A stretch of DNA of 64,000 nt from the NCBI RefSeq assembly GCF_900269665.1, contig NZ_LT985361.1, positions 8,176,325 through 8,240,324 on the forward strand, written 5' to 3'. Within the stretch, counting starts at the first letter, position 1. Every line of letters begins with the position of its first letter. The notes below the pieces were generated by a model. It searched no databases. It saw nothing but the letters and a program-made list of their open reading frames with translations, and was not told the DNA's origin. The DNA comes from Nocardia suismassiliense. GTDB taxonomy: Bacteria; Actinomycetota; Actinomycetes; Mycobacteriales; Mycobacteriaceae. The translations under genes were made by a program, and so were the position numbers. Below, in pieces: positions 43,220 to 52,088 of the stretch.

Positions 43220-44411
43220 CACCGAAACCCGTTCCGGCGCCACCGAATCGGCGGTGTCCGGCGAGGAGATCGTGCTCGACGGCGTCACCAAACACTATCC
43301 CGGCCAGCGTGATCCGGCCGTCGACCGGGTGTCGATGACCATCCCGGCGGGCGAAATCGTCGTGCTCGTGGGGCCTTCCGGCTGCGGCAAGACCACCACC
43401 ATGCGGATGATCAACCGGCTGATCGAGCCCACCTCCGGCACCATCACCATCGGCGGGCGCGACGCCGCGTCGATGAACCCCGACCAGTTGCGCCGCGGCA
43501 TCGGCTACTCGATCCAGCAGGCCGGCTTGTTCCCGCACATGACGGTCGCCAAGAATGTCGCGACGGTGCCCGGCCTGATCGGCTGGGACCGCAAGAAGAT
43601 CGCCGCCCGCACCGACGAGATGCTGGACCTGGTCGGCCTGGACCCCGACACCTATCGCGACCGCTACCCTCGGCAGCTGTCGGGCGGCCAGCAGCAGCGC
43701 GTCGGCGTCGCCCGCGCGCTCGCCGCCGACCCGCCGGTGCTGCTGATGGACGAACCGTTCGGCGCGGTCGATCCGATCACCCGCGGCCTGCTGCAAGACG
43801 AATTGCTGCGGCTGCAAGGCGAATTAGGCAAGACCATCGTCTTCGTCACTCACGATTTCACCGAGGCGGTCAAGCTCGGTGACCGAATCGCGGTACTGGG
43901 CAACCAGTCCCGCATCCTGCAATACGACACTCCGGCGGCGATCCTCGCCGATCCCGCGGACGAGACGGTCGCCGGCTTCGTCGGTGCGGACGCGTCGCTC
44001 AAACAGCTCACCCTCACCCGGGTGAGCGATGTCGAACTGGGGCAATGCCCGACCGCCACGGAGGACGAGCCGGTCGAGGCGTTGCGGACCGCGCTGGCCG
44101 GGCAGGACTGGCCGTGGGCGCTGGTGCTCGACAAGCAACGACGACCGCTGCGCTGGGTATCGGCCGAGCACCTGGCGCACGCGAACTCGTTGCGCGGCAC
44201 CGGATCACCGATCGGCGAGCCGCTGTCGCTGCGGTCGACCCTGCAGGACGCGCTGGAGGCCTTGCTCGCCGATCAGACGGCGAACGCGGTGGTCACCGGC
44301 AAGCGCGGCGAGTACGTCGGGCTGATCACCATCGACACGCTGGTCGCGCACCTGTCGGCGATGCGCGCCGAGCACGGCTCCGGCCGCCCCGCACCGGGGG
44401 CGGCGCCGTGA
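43212..44411 (+). CDS. osmoprotectant ABC transporter ATP-binding protein (ProV/OpuCA type)
   Basis: This 399-residue protein combines an ABC ATPase and C-terminal CBS domains. Walker A is GPSGCGKTT, the signature motif LSGGQQQRVGVARAL, Walker B VLLMDEPFGAVDP and the switch His VTHDFTEAV. The CBS region (about 290-385) senses ionic strength in OpuA/OpuC systems. It pairs with the two permeases on either side and the substrate-binding lipoprotein downstream. Start GTG 43212 lies inside the upstream gene's end. Confidence 0.92.
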   Translation: MTDTETRSGATESAVSGEEIVLDGVTKHYPGQRDPAVDRVSMTIPAGEIVVLVGPSGCGKTTTMRMINRLIEPTSGTITIGGRDAASMNPDQLRRGIGYSIQQAGLFPHMTVAKNVATVPGLIGWDRKKIAARTDEMLDLVGLDPDTYRDRYPRQLSGGQQQRVGVARALAADPPVLLMDEPFGAVDPITRGLLQDELLRLQGELGKTIVFVTHDFTEAVKLGDRIAVLGNQSRILQYDTPAAILADPADETVAGFVGADASLKQLTLTRVSDVELGQCPTATEDEPVEALRTALAGQDWPWALVLDKQRRPLRWVSAEHLAHANSLRGTGSPIGEPLSLRSTLQDALEALLADQTANAVVTGKRGEYVGLITIDTLVAHLSAMRAEHGSGRPAPGAAP

Positions 44412-45190
44412 CGGCGGCTGCGGGCACACCACCCGCGACGTCCGCGCCCGCTGCTCAGCGCCGGGCCGAACGCATCCGGCTGCTCATCCAACCGGTGGTC
44501 GTGCTGCTGTTGACCGCGGGCGTGCTGGTGTGGGCCTTCGCCCGGGACCTGACCACCACCCAGCAGGCCAGTCTCAATGCCCGCAACATCATGACCGTCA
44601 CCTGGCAGCACGTGGTGATCACGGCGACCGTCGTCTTGATCGTCGTGGTGGTCGCCGTGCCGCTCGGCACCCTGCTCACCCGGCCCGGATACCGCCGTCT
44701 GGCACCGGTTTTCGTCGGCATCGCCAATATCGGCGCGGCCGCACCGGCCGTCGGCCTCATCGTGCTGTGTTATCTCGCCACCCGCACCACCGGCTTCTGG
44801 ATCGGTGTCGCGCCGATCGCGTTCTATTCGCTGCTCCCGGTGCTGCGCAACACCATTCTCGGCTATCAGCAGGTCGATCAGACCCTCACCGACGCCGGGC
44901 GCGGACAGGGCATGTCGGCGGCAACAGTGTTGCGGCGCATCGAGTTCCCGCTCGCGGTGCCCTACATCCTGGCCGGCCTGCGCACCTCGCTGGTGCTGGC
45001 GGTCGGCACCGCGACGCTGTCCTTCCTGGTGAGCGCCGGCGGTCTCGGGATCCTCATCGACACCGGCTACAAGCTGCGCGACAACGTCACGCTCGTCGTC
45101 GGCGCGGTCCTCGCGGTCGCACTGGCCCTGCTGGTCGATTGGCTCGGCGCACTCGCCGAGCAGTTCCTCGGACCGAGGGGGCTGAAGTGA
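44408..45190 (+). CDS. osmoprotectant ABC transporter second permease
   Basis: This 260-residue permease has six or seven membrane helices and the EAA-like loop DAGRGQGMSAATVLRRIEFP. GTG 44408 overlaps the ATPase stop (GTGA), and its own stop overlaps the next gene's GTG in the same way. Permease-ATPase-permease-binding protein is the order typical of OpuC/ProWVZX operons. A longer frame upstream lies inside the ATPase gene and is not real. Confidence 0.9.
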   Translation: MTAAAGTPPATSAPAAQRRAERIRLLIQPVVVLLLTAGVLVWAFARDLTTTQQASLNARNIMTVTWQHVVITATVVLIVVVVAVPLGTLLTRPGYRRLAPVFVGIANIGAAAPAVGLIVLCYLATRTTGFWIGVAPIAFYSLLPVLRNTILGYQQVDQTLTDAGRGQGMSAATVLRRIEFPLAVPYILAGLRTSLVLAVGTATLSFLVSAGGLGILIDTGYKLRDNVTLVVGAVLAVALALLVDWLGALAEQFLGPRGLK

Positions 45191-46161
45191 ACCGGTGGTG
45201 GCGTGGGCTGGCGGTGGCGGCCGGGCTGCTGCTGGTCGCGGGCTGCGGACTGGAATCCGGTGGCGCGGTACCCCTTCGAGTGGGGCCAGGCAGCATCGGC
45301 CCGGTGCCCGAACTCGAAGGCGCCCGGATCATCGTGGGGTCCAAGGACTTCACCGAGCAGAACATCCTCGGTTATCTCATCGAATTCGCCATGTCCGCGG
45401 CGGGTGCCGAGGTGCGTGACCTGACGAACATCCAGGGCTCCAACAGTCTTCGCGACGCCCAGCTGCACGGTCAGATCGATGTCGCCTACGACTACACCGG
45501 AACCGGGTGGATCAATTACCTCGGCAAGGAGACGCCGATCCCGGACGAGGTCGGCCAGTTCGAGGCGGTCCGCGAGGCCGACCTCGCCGCGCACGGCATG
45601 GTGTGGACCGCGATGGCGCCGATGAACAACACCTATGCGCTGGTGACCAGTTCGCGTACCGCCGAGGAGACCGGCGTCCGCACGTTGTCGGACTACGCGG
45701 CGTTGATCGCGAAAGACCCTGCGGCCGCGGCCACCTGTGTCGGCACCGAATTCAATGTGCGCCAAGATGGATTCCCCGGCCTGGCCCGCAAATACAACAT
45801 CGACGCGGGCAAGGTGCGTAAGCAGATCGTGCAGGATGCTGTGGTCTATCAGGCCACTGCCGACGCCAAACAGTGCCGGTTCGGCTCGGTCGCCGCGACT
45901 GACGGCCGCATCCCCGCCCTGAATCTCGTGCTGCTGCAAGATGATCAGCGCTTCTTCCCGAAATACAACGCGGCACTGGTGATGCGGAAGTCCTTCGCCG
46001 ACGCCCACCCCCAGGTCGCGACTGTTCTGGAGCCGATCTCCGAGCGCCTCACCAACGAGGAGATCACCGAGCTGAATCGTCAGGTCGACGTGGAGGGCCG
46101 AGAACCGGCAGAGGTGGCCCGCGACTGGATGGTCGCGCAGGGGTTCGTCACCGCTCGGTGA
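45187..46161 (+). CDS. osmoprotectant-binding lipoprotein (ProX/OpuCC type)
   Basis: This 324-residue protein has a lipoprotein signal (GLAVAAGLLLVAGC, Cys about residue 20) and an OpuAC domain (VGSKDFTEQNILGYLIEFA, IDVAYDYTGTGW). It captures quaternary ammonium compounds outside the membrane for the transporter. Related proteins such as EgtU bind ergothioneine, so the ligand is not certain. It is the last gene of the operon, followed by a strong hairpin. Confidence 0.9.
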   Translation: MNRWWRGLAVAAGLLLVAGCGLESGGAVPLRVGPGSIGPVPELEGARIIVGSKDFTEQNILGYLIEFAMSAAGAEVRDLTNIQGSNSLRDAQLHGQIDVAYDYTGTGWINYLGKETPIPDEVGQFEAVREADLAAHGMVWTAMAPMNNTYALVTSSRTAEETGVRTLSDYAALIAKDPAAAATCVGTEFNVRQDGFPGLARKYNIDAGKVRKQIVQDAVVYQATADAKQCRFGSVAATDGRIPALNLVLLQDDQRFFPKYNAALVMRKSFADAHPQVATVLEPISERLTNEEITELNRQVDVEGREPAEVARDWMVAQGFVTAR

Positions 46162-46182
46162 TATCGGCACACGCCTAACGAC

Positions 46183-46252
46183 CGCACCCCCTTTGATCTC
46201 CCACACATCGAATCGTTTGCGATTTCGGGTGCGGGAAGTCAAAGGGGGTGCG
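46183..46252. terminator. long nested hairpin, bidirectional terminator
   Basis: CGCACCCCCTTTGA (46183-46196) pairs perfectly with TCAAAGGGGGTGCG (46239-46252). The 42-nt interior contains further partly complementary arms (TCCCACAC with GTGCGGGA; ATCGAATCG with CGATTTCG), so the whole 70 nt can fold as one long rod. It lies between convergent genes; TTTCTT follows on the plus strand. Confidence 0.7.
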
Positions 46253-46292
46253 TTTCTTGTGCCGGCGACGAACCGCAGTGGCGCTCGGTGCC

Positions 46293-46940
46293 TCAGGCCT
46301 GCGGGTCACGACCGAGGTAGCGCAGCAGTTCGTCGACCGCGGTGTCCTCGGACTTACCGTCGACGATCGCGGCGTAGGCGCCCCACTGACGCAGCGGCTC
46401 AACGATTTCCGTCTCCTCGCCACTGCCGGGTGCGGGGTGGCCGGAGCGCGCTGCGGTGAGCAGGTAGCCGGCCAATTCCTCGGTCAGCGGCGACGGCTGG
46501 CCGGTGGCGATCGCGATGTCCCAGGCGTGCACCGCGGCGTCCAGCGCACCCATCACGGCTGCGACCGGCGTGGCGAGCACGCCGTGCGGCAGCGGCGTCG
46601 GCACGGATTCGGTGCCGTCGGCGACGGTCGCCCACGCGGCGGCGGTCTGCTCGATCGCGTCGCCGACCAGCGCGGCCGGTGCGCCGTCGATGTGGCCGGA
46701 CGGCTCGAAGGGGTTCTCGGCCGGGCCGCCGCCGATGCCGAGCGTCGCGGCGTAGGCGAGCTGATCGCCCGCGGCGTGCTGCACCACCTGCGTCACATTC
46801 CACTCCGAGCACGGGGTCGGCAGCTGCCACTGGTCGTCGCGGACGCCGGCGACCACGGTTGCCAGCGCGCGGTAGGACTCGGCGAGCACATCGCGCCAGA
46901 CGGGGTTCAGGGTGGCGATGGCGGTGCTGGTGGCGTTCAT
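46293..46940 (-). CDS. TIGR03086 / maleylpyruvate isomerase-like DinB-fold protein
   Basis: This 215-residue member of the DinB/MDMPI metal-binding superfamily has WRDVLAESYRALATVVAGVRDDQWQ, PTPCSEWNVTQVVQHAAGDQ (metal-ligand His in the second helix) and DAAVHAWDIAIATGQ near residue 150 (third ligand His), the TIGR03086 pattern. These proteins are often mycothiol-dependent S-transferases or isomerases in actinobacteria, consistent with mshB in this genome. ATG 46940 gives the family start MNATST. It is divergent from a WYL regulator. Confidence 0.85.
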   Translation of the reverse strand: MNATSTAIATLNPVWRDVLAESYRALATVVAGVRDDQWQLPTPCSEWNVTQVVQHAAGDQLAYAATLGIGGGPAENPFEPSGHIDGAPAALVGDAIEQTAAAWATVADGTESVPTPLPHGVLATPVAAVMGALDAAVHAWDIAIATGQPSPLTEELAGYLLTAARSGHPAPGSGEETEIVEPLRQWGAYAAIVDGKSEDTAVDELLRYLGRDPQA

Positions 46941-47032
46941 GTCAGGGCCTTTCGAGTGGGTGTTTCTTGCTTCTGACATGAGCTTATGAGTCCATTAGGC
47001 TGATATCGTTCCTAATTTTCCGGAGGCTTGAT

Positions 47033-48004
47033 GTGACGCCGACCACAGTGCGCGTGCTGCGTTTGCTGGCGCTTTTACAAGACCGCGCCCACACCGGCCG
47101 GGAACTGGCCGAGCGGCTGGACATCACCGACCGCACACTGCGCAACGACATCCAGCGCCTGCGCGAACTCGGCTATCCCGTGCAGGCGCAACGCGGCGCG
47201 ATCGGCGGCTACCGGCTCGGCCGGGGCTCCACCATGCCGCCGTTACTGCTGGACGACGACGAGGCGGTGGCCGTCGCGGTCGCCGTCGGGCTGGCCGAGG
47301 ACGGCGCCACCGGGATCGCGGATATCAGCGACAACGTCAGCCGCGCCCTGGCCAAACTGGATCAGATCCTGCCGAAACGCTTGCAGCGCAAGGTGATCGC
47401 GCTACGCGAGGCCACCGCCATCGGCCCGGCCACCACCGGCTCCAGGGAACCGGATGCTCCGGTCCCGGCCGCGGTCCTGACTACGCTGGCCGGTGCAATC
47501 CGTGACGGGGCAACGGTTTTGATCGACCAGATCGACCCGGTGCACCGCGAGGAAGTCGAACCTTATCGACTCATCAATTGGCAGCGCCGCTGGTACCTCG
47601 TCGCCTACCATCTCGAAACCCATTCCTGGAGCGCGATTCCCGTCGCCAGAATCCCGCAGGCGAGCCCGGGCAGCCGCCGCTTCGCCGCCCGCGCTTTGCC
47701 CGACGACGACCTGGTCGCCTTCGTCATGCGGCACATCGCGAGCACCGCCTGGAAGGTGCACGCGCGGGTCACCGTCCTGGCCCCTGCCGAAACAGTCATC
47801 GCCCGAATCAATCCCGCCGTCGGTGTGGTGGAAGCCGTCGACGCCGACACCTGTGTGCTGGTGACCGGTGCCGACGCCCTGGAAACCATCGCCATCTACC
47901 TCAGCATGCTGATGATGGACTTCCGCGTCGAAGGTCCGCCTGAGCTGGTCGCGCACATCCGCACTCTGGCCCGTCGCTACACCGAGGCCGTGAGCCCGGA
48001 CTGA
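47033..48004 (+). CDS. WYL-domain (YafY-family) transcriptional regulator
   Basis: This 323-residue protein has a winged HTH (HTH_11, residues 5-60: RVLRLLALLQDRAHTGRELA, ITDRTLRNDIQRLRELGYPV) followed by a WYL sensor domain (REEVEPYRLINWQRRWYLVAY) and a C-terminal WCX extension. WYL proteins sense small ligands or single-stranded nucleic acid. It is divergent from the DinB-like gene and probably controls it. GTG 47033 follows CGGAGG. Confidence 0.9.
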   Translation: MTPTTVRVLRLLALLQDRAHTGRELAERLDITDRTLRNDIQRLRELGYPVQAQRGAIGGYRLGRGSTMPPLLLDDDEAVAVAVAVGLAEDGATGIADISDNVSRALAKLDQILPKRLQRKVIALREATAIGPATTGSREPDAPVPAAVLTTLAGAIRDGATVLIDQIDPVHREEVEPYRLINWQRRWYLVAYHLETHSWSAIPVARIPQASPGSRRFAARALPDDDLVAFVMRHIASTAWKVHARVTVLAPAETVIARINPAVGVVEAVDADTCVLVTGADALETIAIYLSMLMMDFRVEGPPELVAHIRTLARRYTEAVSPD

Positions 48005-48089
48005 TCACAGGGCAGTACGTCGCTGGTATTACTGCTCGGTATGCAGGCATCGAGGGGCGAATCTGCCTGCCCCCGCCCGAAAACAGATA

Positions 48090-48119
48090 AGGCCGACCCG
48101 AGCGAACTCGGGCCGGCCT
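48090..48119. terminator. hairpin terminator between WYL regulator and MFS genes
   Basis: AGGCCGACCCGAG and CTCGGGCCGGCCT form a 13-bp stem with one mismatch and a CGAA tetraloop between convergent genes. Confidence 0.7.
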
Positions 48120-48133
48120 CGATGCTGTTCGGG

Positions 48134-49591
48134 TCAGGCGTGTCCCACCGTCGCCGCCGCATCAGGCGCCTTGCGCATCGGGATCAGCGTGGTGAGCACG
48201 ATCGCGACCACGGCGGCCGCGGTGGCGATGAGGAAGGTGGTGTGGAATCCGTCGCGGGACGGGAACACGTGCACGCCGAGCTGCATGGTCATGTGCGCGA
48301 GCACGACGCTCATCACCGCCGACGAGGTGGAGGTACCCACAGAGCGCATGAGCGAGTTGAGGCCGTTGGCCGCCGCGGTCTCGGTGATCGGCACCGCACC
48401 CATGATCAGCGCGGGCATCGCGGCGTAGGCGAGGCCGACGCCCGCGGCGACGATCATCGACGCCAGCATGATCTCCCAGACGCTGTTCATCAGCACCACG
48501 GCGCACAGGTAGCCGGCCGCGATCACCGCGGAGCCGAGCGCCAGCGTGATCTTCGGACCACGGGCCGCGGACAGCTTCGCCGACACCGGCGAGAGCAGGA
48601 TCATCACGAAACCGGTTGGCGCCAGCGCCAATCCGGCGTTGACCATGCTGAGGCCGAAACCATAACCGGTCTGCTCAGGCGCCATCAGCAGCTGCGGGAA
48701 GGTCAGCGACATGCCGTACAGCGCGAAGCCGACCGCGATCGAGGCCACGTTGGTGAACAGCACCCGCGGCCGCGCCGAGACCCGGAGGTCGACCAGCGGC
48801 GCACCCTGACGCAGCTCGTACCAGCCCCAGCCGAGGAACACCACCAGCGAAACCGCGAAAAGGATCAGGGTCGTCGGGCTGCCCCAGCCCCAATCTGCAC
48901 CCTTGGTGATCGGAATCAGCAACGCCAGCAGTGCGATCGAAAGGCCCATTGCGCCACCGAAATCGAACCGGGACGGGGTGCGCACCGGCGACTCCGGCAC
49001 GAACACGAAAACCAGGACAGCACAGACCAGGCCGAGCCCCGCCGCGGTCCAGAAGAGCATGTGCCAGTCCGCGTTCTGCGCGATCACCGCGGCCAGCGGC
49101 AGGCCGAGGGCGCCGCCGACGCCGAGCGTCGCGCTCATGATCGCCATCGCCGAACCGACCTTCTCGGCGGGCAGTTCGTCGCGCATGATGCTGATGCCCA
49201 GCGGGATCGCGCCGACCGCCGCGCCCTGCAGCGACCGCCCGATGATCTCGGGGACCAGCGCGGAGAAGGTCGCGCAGACCACGGAACCGGCGACCAGTGA
49301 GAGCAGGTTGGCGAACAGCACCCGTCGTTTGCCGAACATGTCGCCGAGGCGACCGCTGATCGGCGTCGCCACCGCACCGGCGAGCAGGGTCGCGGTGACC
49401 ACCCAGGAGGCGTTGGACGCCGAGGTGTTCAGCAGGTCGGGCAACGTCGGAATGATCGGGATGACCAGCGTCTGCATCAGCGAGACGACGACACCGACCA
49501 TACCGAGGGTCGCGATGAGCACGGCCGGCGCCGGACGCCGTCGGTCATCGGTATCGGAGGCGGTCGAAGACGCGTCGGCAGCAACAGTCAC
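48134..49591 (-). CDS. MFS multidrug-type transporter (DHA2, 14 TM)
   Basis: This 485-residue protein has about 14 predicted membrane helices. Motif A is in GRLGDMFGKRRVLFANLLSL and the motif C-like GVGGALGLPLAAVIA follows. It resembles drug-proton antiporters of the EmrB/DHA2 family. GTG 49591 is chosen since earlier in-frame codons lie within the operator. It is divergent from a MarR gene, with a 33-bp palindrome between them, so it is probably an efflux pump induced when the regulator binds its substrate. Confidence 0.88.
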   Translation of the reverse strand: MTVAADASSTASDTDDRRRPAPAVLIATLGMVGVVVSLMQTLVIPIIPTLPDLLNTSASNASWVVTATLLAGAVATPISGRLGDMFGKRRVLFANLLSLVAGSVVCATFSALVPEIIGRSLQGAAVGAIPLGISIMRDELPAEKVGSAMAIMSATLGVGGALGLPLAAVIAQNADWHMLFWTAAGLGLVCAVLVFVFVPESPVRTPSRFDFGGAMGLSIALLALLIPITKGADWGWGSPTTLILFAVSLVVFLGWGWYELRQGAPLVDLRVSARPRVLFTNVASIAVGFALYGMSLTFPQLLMAPEQTGYGFGLSMVNAGLALAPTGFVMILLSPVSAKLSAARGPKITLALGSAVIAAGYLCAVVLMNSVWEIMLASMIVAAGVGLAYAAMPALIMGAVPITETAAANGLNSLMRSVGTSTSSAVMSVVLAHMTMQLGVHVFPSRDGFHTTFLIATAAAVVAIVLTTLIPMRKAPDAAATVGHA

Positions 49592-49594
49592 GAA

Positions 49595-49627
49595 TGTGCA
49601 CGCTACACACGATGTGTATCGTGCACA
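49595..49627. promoter_or_regulatory. 33-bp palindromic operator between MFS and MarR genes
   Basis: The half-sites TGTGCACGCTACACAC and TGTGCACGATACACAT (reverse complement of the right side) agree at 14 of 16 positions around the centre at 49611. It covers the short divergent promoter region. Confidence 0.72.
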
Positions 49628-49657
49628 ATTTGATATCGCCGTGACGAACACGACATA

Positions 49658-50149
49658 GTGAGCCCCATGTCCGAATCCGGTCCCGCCGACAACGCGGCCC
49701 TCACCCGCCTGGTCTTCGAGCTGACCCTGCTCGCCCGGCACTTCCCCGCGTCGCTACTCCGCCGCCCCGGCTTCCAGCTCGACCGCTCGGCCTTCCTCAT
49801 CCTCACCAGGCTGGAATTCGACACCGCCCTGAGCCTGCGCGAGCTGTCCGAAGCCTTCCAACTCGACATCTCCACCATCAACCGCCAAGTCGCCGCGATG
49901 CTCAAGCAAGGCCTGGTCGACCGCGTCCCCGACCCTGACGGCGGCATCGCCCGCAAAATTCAAGCCAGCAGCAAAGGTCTCGAAGTACTGGCCGCCGACC
50001 GGCTGCAGAGCCGCGAAGGCATCGGCACGGTCGTCGCCGACTGGGACGACACCGACGTCGACCAGTTGAGCAGGCTGATCGCCCGGTTCAATCAGTCCGT
50101 CGAACACATCGAAGACAACCCGTGGCCGCGACCACGCGAGGTCCGATAG
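49658..50149 (+). CDS. MarR family transcriptional regulator
   Basis: This 163-residue protein has a winged HTH (LSLRELSEAFQLDISTINRQVAAMLKQGLV, then the wing VPDPDGGIARKIQ). GTG 49658 or ATG 49667 gives the same core. Its divergent position next to the MFS pump and the shared palindrome indicate control of the pump. No cysteine-based redox sensor is visible. Confidence 0.88.
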   Translation: MSPMSESGPADNAALTRLVFELTLLARHFPASLLRRPGFQLDRSAFLILTRLEFDTALSLRELSEAFQLDISTINRQVAAMLKQGLVDRVPDPDGGIARKIQASSKGLEVLAADRLQSREGIGTVVADWDDTDVDQLSRLIARFNQSVEHIEDNPWPRPREVR

Positions 50150-50194
50150 TCGATCCGGTTACCTGGATCGCTTGGCGAAGAATCGGTTTCGGAG

Positions 50195-51025
50195 TCAGGC
50201 GGCGGTGGCGTAGATGCCGGGGGTGATGCCGTAGCAGCGGCGGAACCAGCGGGTGAGGTGAGCCTGGTCGGCGAAGCCGGATTCGGTGGCGGCTCGCGCG
50301 ACGGGGTGGCCCGCGGCGATCAGGCGGCGGGCGGCGCGGAGGCGGAGCAGGCGTTGGTAATCGCTCGGGGACAGGCCGTAATTGGTGCGGAAGGCGCGGT
50401 AGAGGGTGAACCGGCTGCAGCCGCTGGCTTCGGCGAGATCGTCCATGGAGAGCGGGTCGAGGTAGCGGTCGTCGAGGAGGGTGCGGACGCGACGGGCGAT
50501 GTCGGCGCTCGCGCCGCCGTGCAGGATGGCCGACGAGTTCACCAGCGGTCGGCGGGCACCGCGGCGCACCATGGCGGCGACCGACGCGGCCAGCGCCTCG
50601 TCCGCGGCCAGCTCGGTGGCAGGCTGAATCAGGCTGGCGCACAGGCGATGCAACGCGGCGGACAACAGCGGGTCGGGCAGGACAGGGTCGGCGAAAAGCG
50701 GTAGACCGGTGGGGCGCCCGGTCTGATCGGACAGCAGGTCGGTGATCAGCTCGCTGCCGATGTGCACGATCGAGTAGGTGAAACCGAGCTCGGTGGTGCT
50801 GTGACCGTCGTGCGGCTCGTCCGGGTTGAACGCCATCACCATGCCCGCCGCGCTCACCCGCGACGCACCGCGGCAATCGAAACTCTGCGCGCCGAACTCG
50901 GTGAGCCCGAACGAATACGTCTCATGACTGTGCAGGTGGTAGACGTGCCGCTCGAAGTGCGCGTGCATCACCTCGACCGGGCGGTGCGCCATCCGCCGGT
51001 ACGTCACCCATTCCTGCTCGGCCAC
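50195..51025 (-). CDS. AraC family transcriptional regulator with N-terminal cupin
   Basis: This 276-residue protein has an N-terminal cupin-like ligand domain with HVYHLHSHETYSFGLTEFG and a C-terminal pair of helix-turn-helices (MDDLAEASGCSRFTLYRAFR, ATESGFADQAHLTRWFRR). This arrangement is found in regulators of amino acid or drug/metabolite exporters. It is divergent from an EamA exporter gene with a 64-bp gap; control of that exporter is likely. GTG 51025 is preferred, giving VAEQEWVTYRRMAHRP. Confidence 0.88.
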   Translation of the reverse strand: MAEQEWVTYRRMAHRPVEVMHAHFERHVYHLHSHETYSFGLTEFGAQSFDCRGASRVSAAGMVMAFNPDEPHDGHSTTELGFTYSIVHIGSELITDLLSDQTGRPTGLPLFADPVLPDPLLSAALHRLCASLIQPATELAADEALAASVAAMVRRGARRPLVNSSAILHGGASADIARRVRTLLDDRYLDPLSMDDLAEASGCSRFTLYRAFRTNYGLSPSDYQRLLRLRAARRLIAAGHPVARAATESGFADQAHLTRWFRRCYGITPGIYATAA

Positions 51026-51089
51026 CGCACCATTGTCACCGCACCAGCGTTCAATACCGCGCACCGGTCTCGGAACCAGGATCGCAAGC

Positions 51090-51992
51090 GTGCGTATTCG
51101 ACTCTTGCTTGTGCTGGTCATGGCGTTGTGGGGCAGCGCGTTCGCCTCCTCGAAGCTGGCGGTGCACGACGTGCCGCACGAGGTCGCCGGGTTCCTGCGG
51201 TTCTTGCTGGGCACCGTGGTGCTGGTGATCGTGCTGCGGCTGCCCCGGCTGCCGTCGACTGAGGCGACCCGCGTCGCCGGGCTCGGCCTGATCGGCGTCT
51301 TCGGCTACAACGCGCTGTTCTTCCTCGGGCTTTCGCTCGCGCCCGCGGCTGATGGCAGCGTGATCGTGCCGATGACCGCGCCGGTCATCACCGTTCTCGT
51401 CCTGGCTGTGCGCTCGCGTACGCGCCCGTCCGGTGCGCGAGCACTCGGTCTTGCGGCCGCGGTGACCGGTGGTGTCGTCTTCTTCGTCGGCATCCCGTCG
51501 TCCGGCGGTAACCGTCTGCTCGGCGACCTCGTCTTTCTGGCCGCCGCAGCCTGCTGGGCCTGCTACACCATGCTGGGCGCGCCGATCCTGGCTCGACTCG
51601 CCGCCCCTACCGTCACCGTTTATGCGTCCGCGGCGGGCACGGTGGCGCTCGGGGTGTTCGCCGCGCCGGCGCTGCCGAACGTCGCGTGGTCGGAGCTCGG
51701 TCTCGAATTCTGGCTCAACCAGGCGTATCTCGGGGTGTTGCCGACGGCGCTGGCGTACGTCCTCTATTACCGCGCCGTCGGGCAGGTCGGCCCGGCCACC
51801 GCCGCGACCGCCATGTTCCTGGTGCCCGCATTCGGATTGGCTTGCGCCTGGTTCATTCTCGGTGAAACGATCGCGCCGGTGCAGGGGGTCGGGGCGGCGC
51901 TGCTGTTCGTCGGCGCGTGGCTGAACACCCGCAAGGAGACGCCGCGCGAAGCGACACCACCGCCCGTTCAGCCCGTCGCGCTGAGTTCCTGA
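51090..51992 (+). CDS. EamA/DMT family exporter
   Basis: This 300-residue protein has ten predicted helices in two EamA repeats (residues about 3-135 and 145-285: LVMALWGSAFASSKLAVHDV, then FLAAAACWACYTMLG). DMT members export amino acids and metabolites. GTG 51090 gives VRIRLLLVLVMALWGS, the family start. It is divergent from the AraC gene that is probably its regulator. Confidence 0.87.
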   Translation: MRIRLLLVLVMALWGSAFASSKLAVHDVPHEVAGFLRFLLGTVVLVIVLRLPRLPSTEATRVAGLGLIGVFGYNALFFLGLSLAPAADGSVIVPMTAPVITVLVLAVRSRTRPSGARALGLAAAVTGGVVFFVGIPSSGGNRLLGDLVFLAAAACWACYTMLGAPILARLAAPTVTVYASAAGTVALGVFAAPALPNVAWSELGLEFWLNQAYLGVLPTALAYVLYYRAVGQVGPATAATAMFLVPAFGLACAWFILGETIAPVQGVGAALLFVGAWLNTRKETPREATPPPVQPVALSS

Positions 51993-52088
51993 CCAGCACA
52001 ATGTGTTCCGTGCCTTTGCCGGTCACCGCGGCGACACCGCGCTAGGCTCGGCGGCTGGGTCGGACCCGACGTCTTGGGAGGCGCTTCG

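Noticed and set aside
44045..44407. N-terminal extension of the second osmoprotectant permease
   Set aside because: It lies within the ATPase gene in another frame; the GTGA overlap at 44408 gives a normal permease start.
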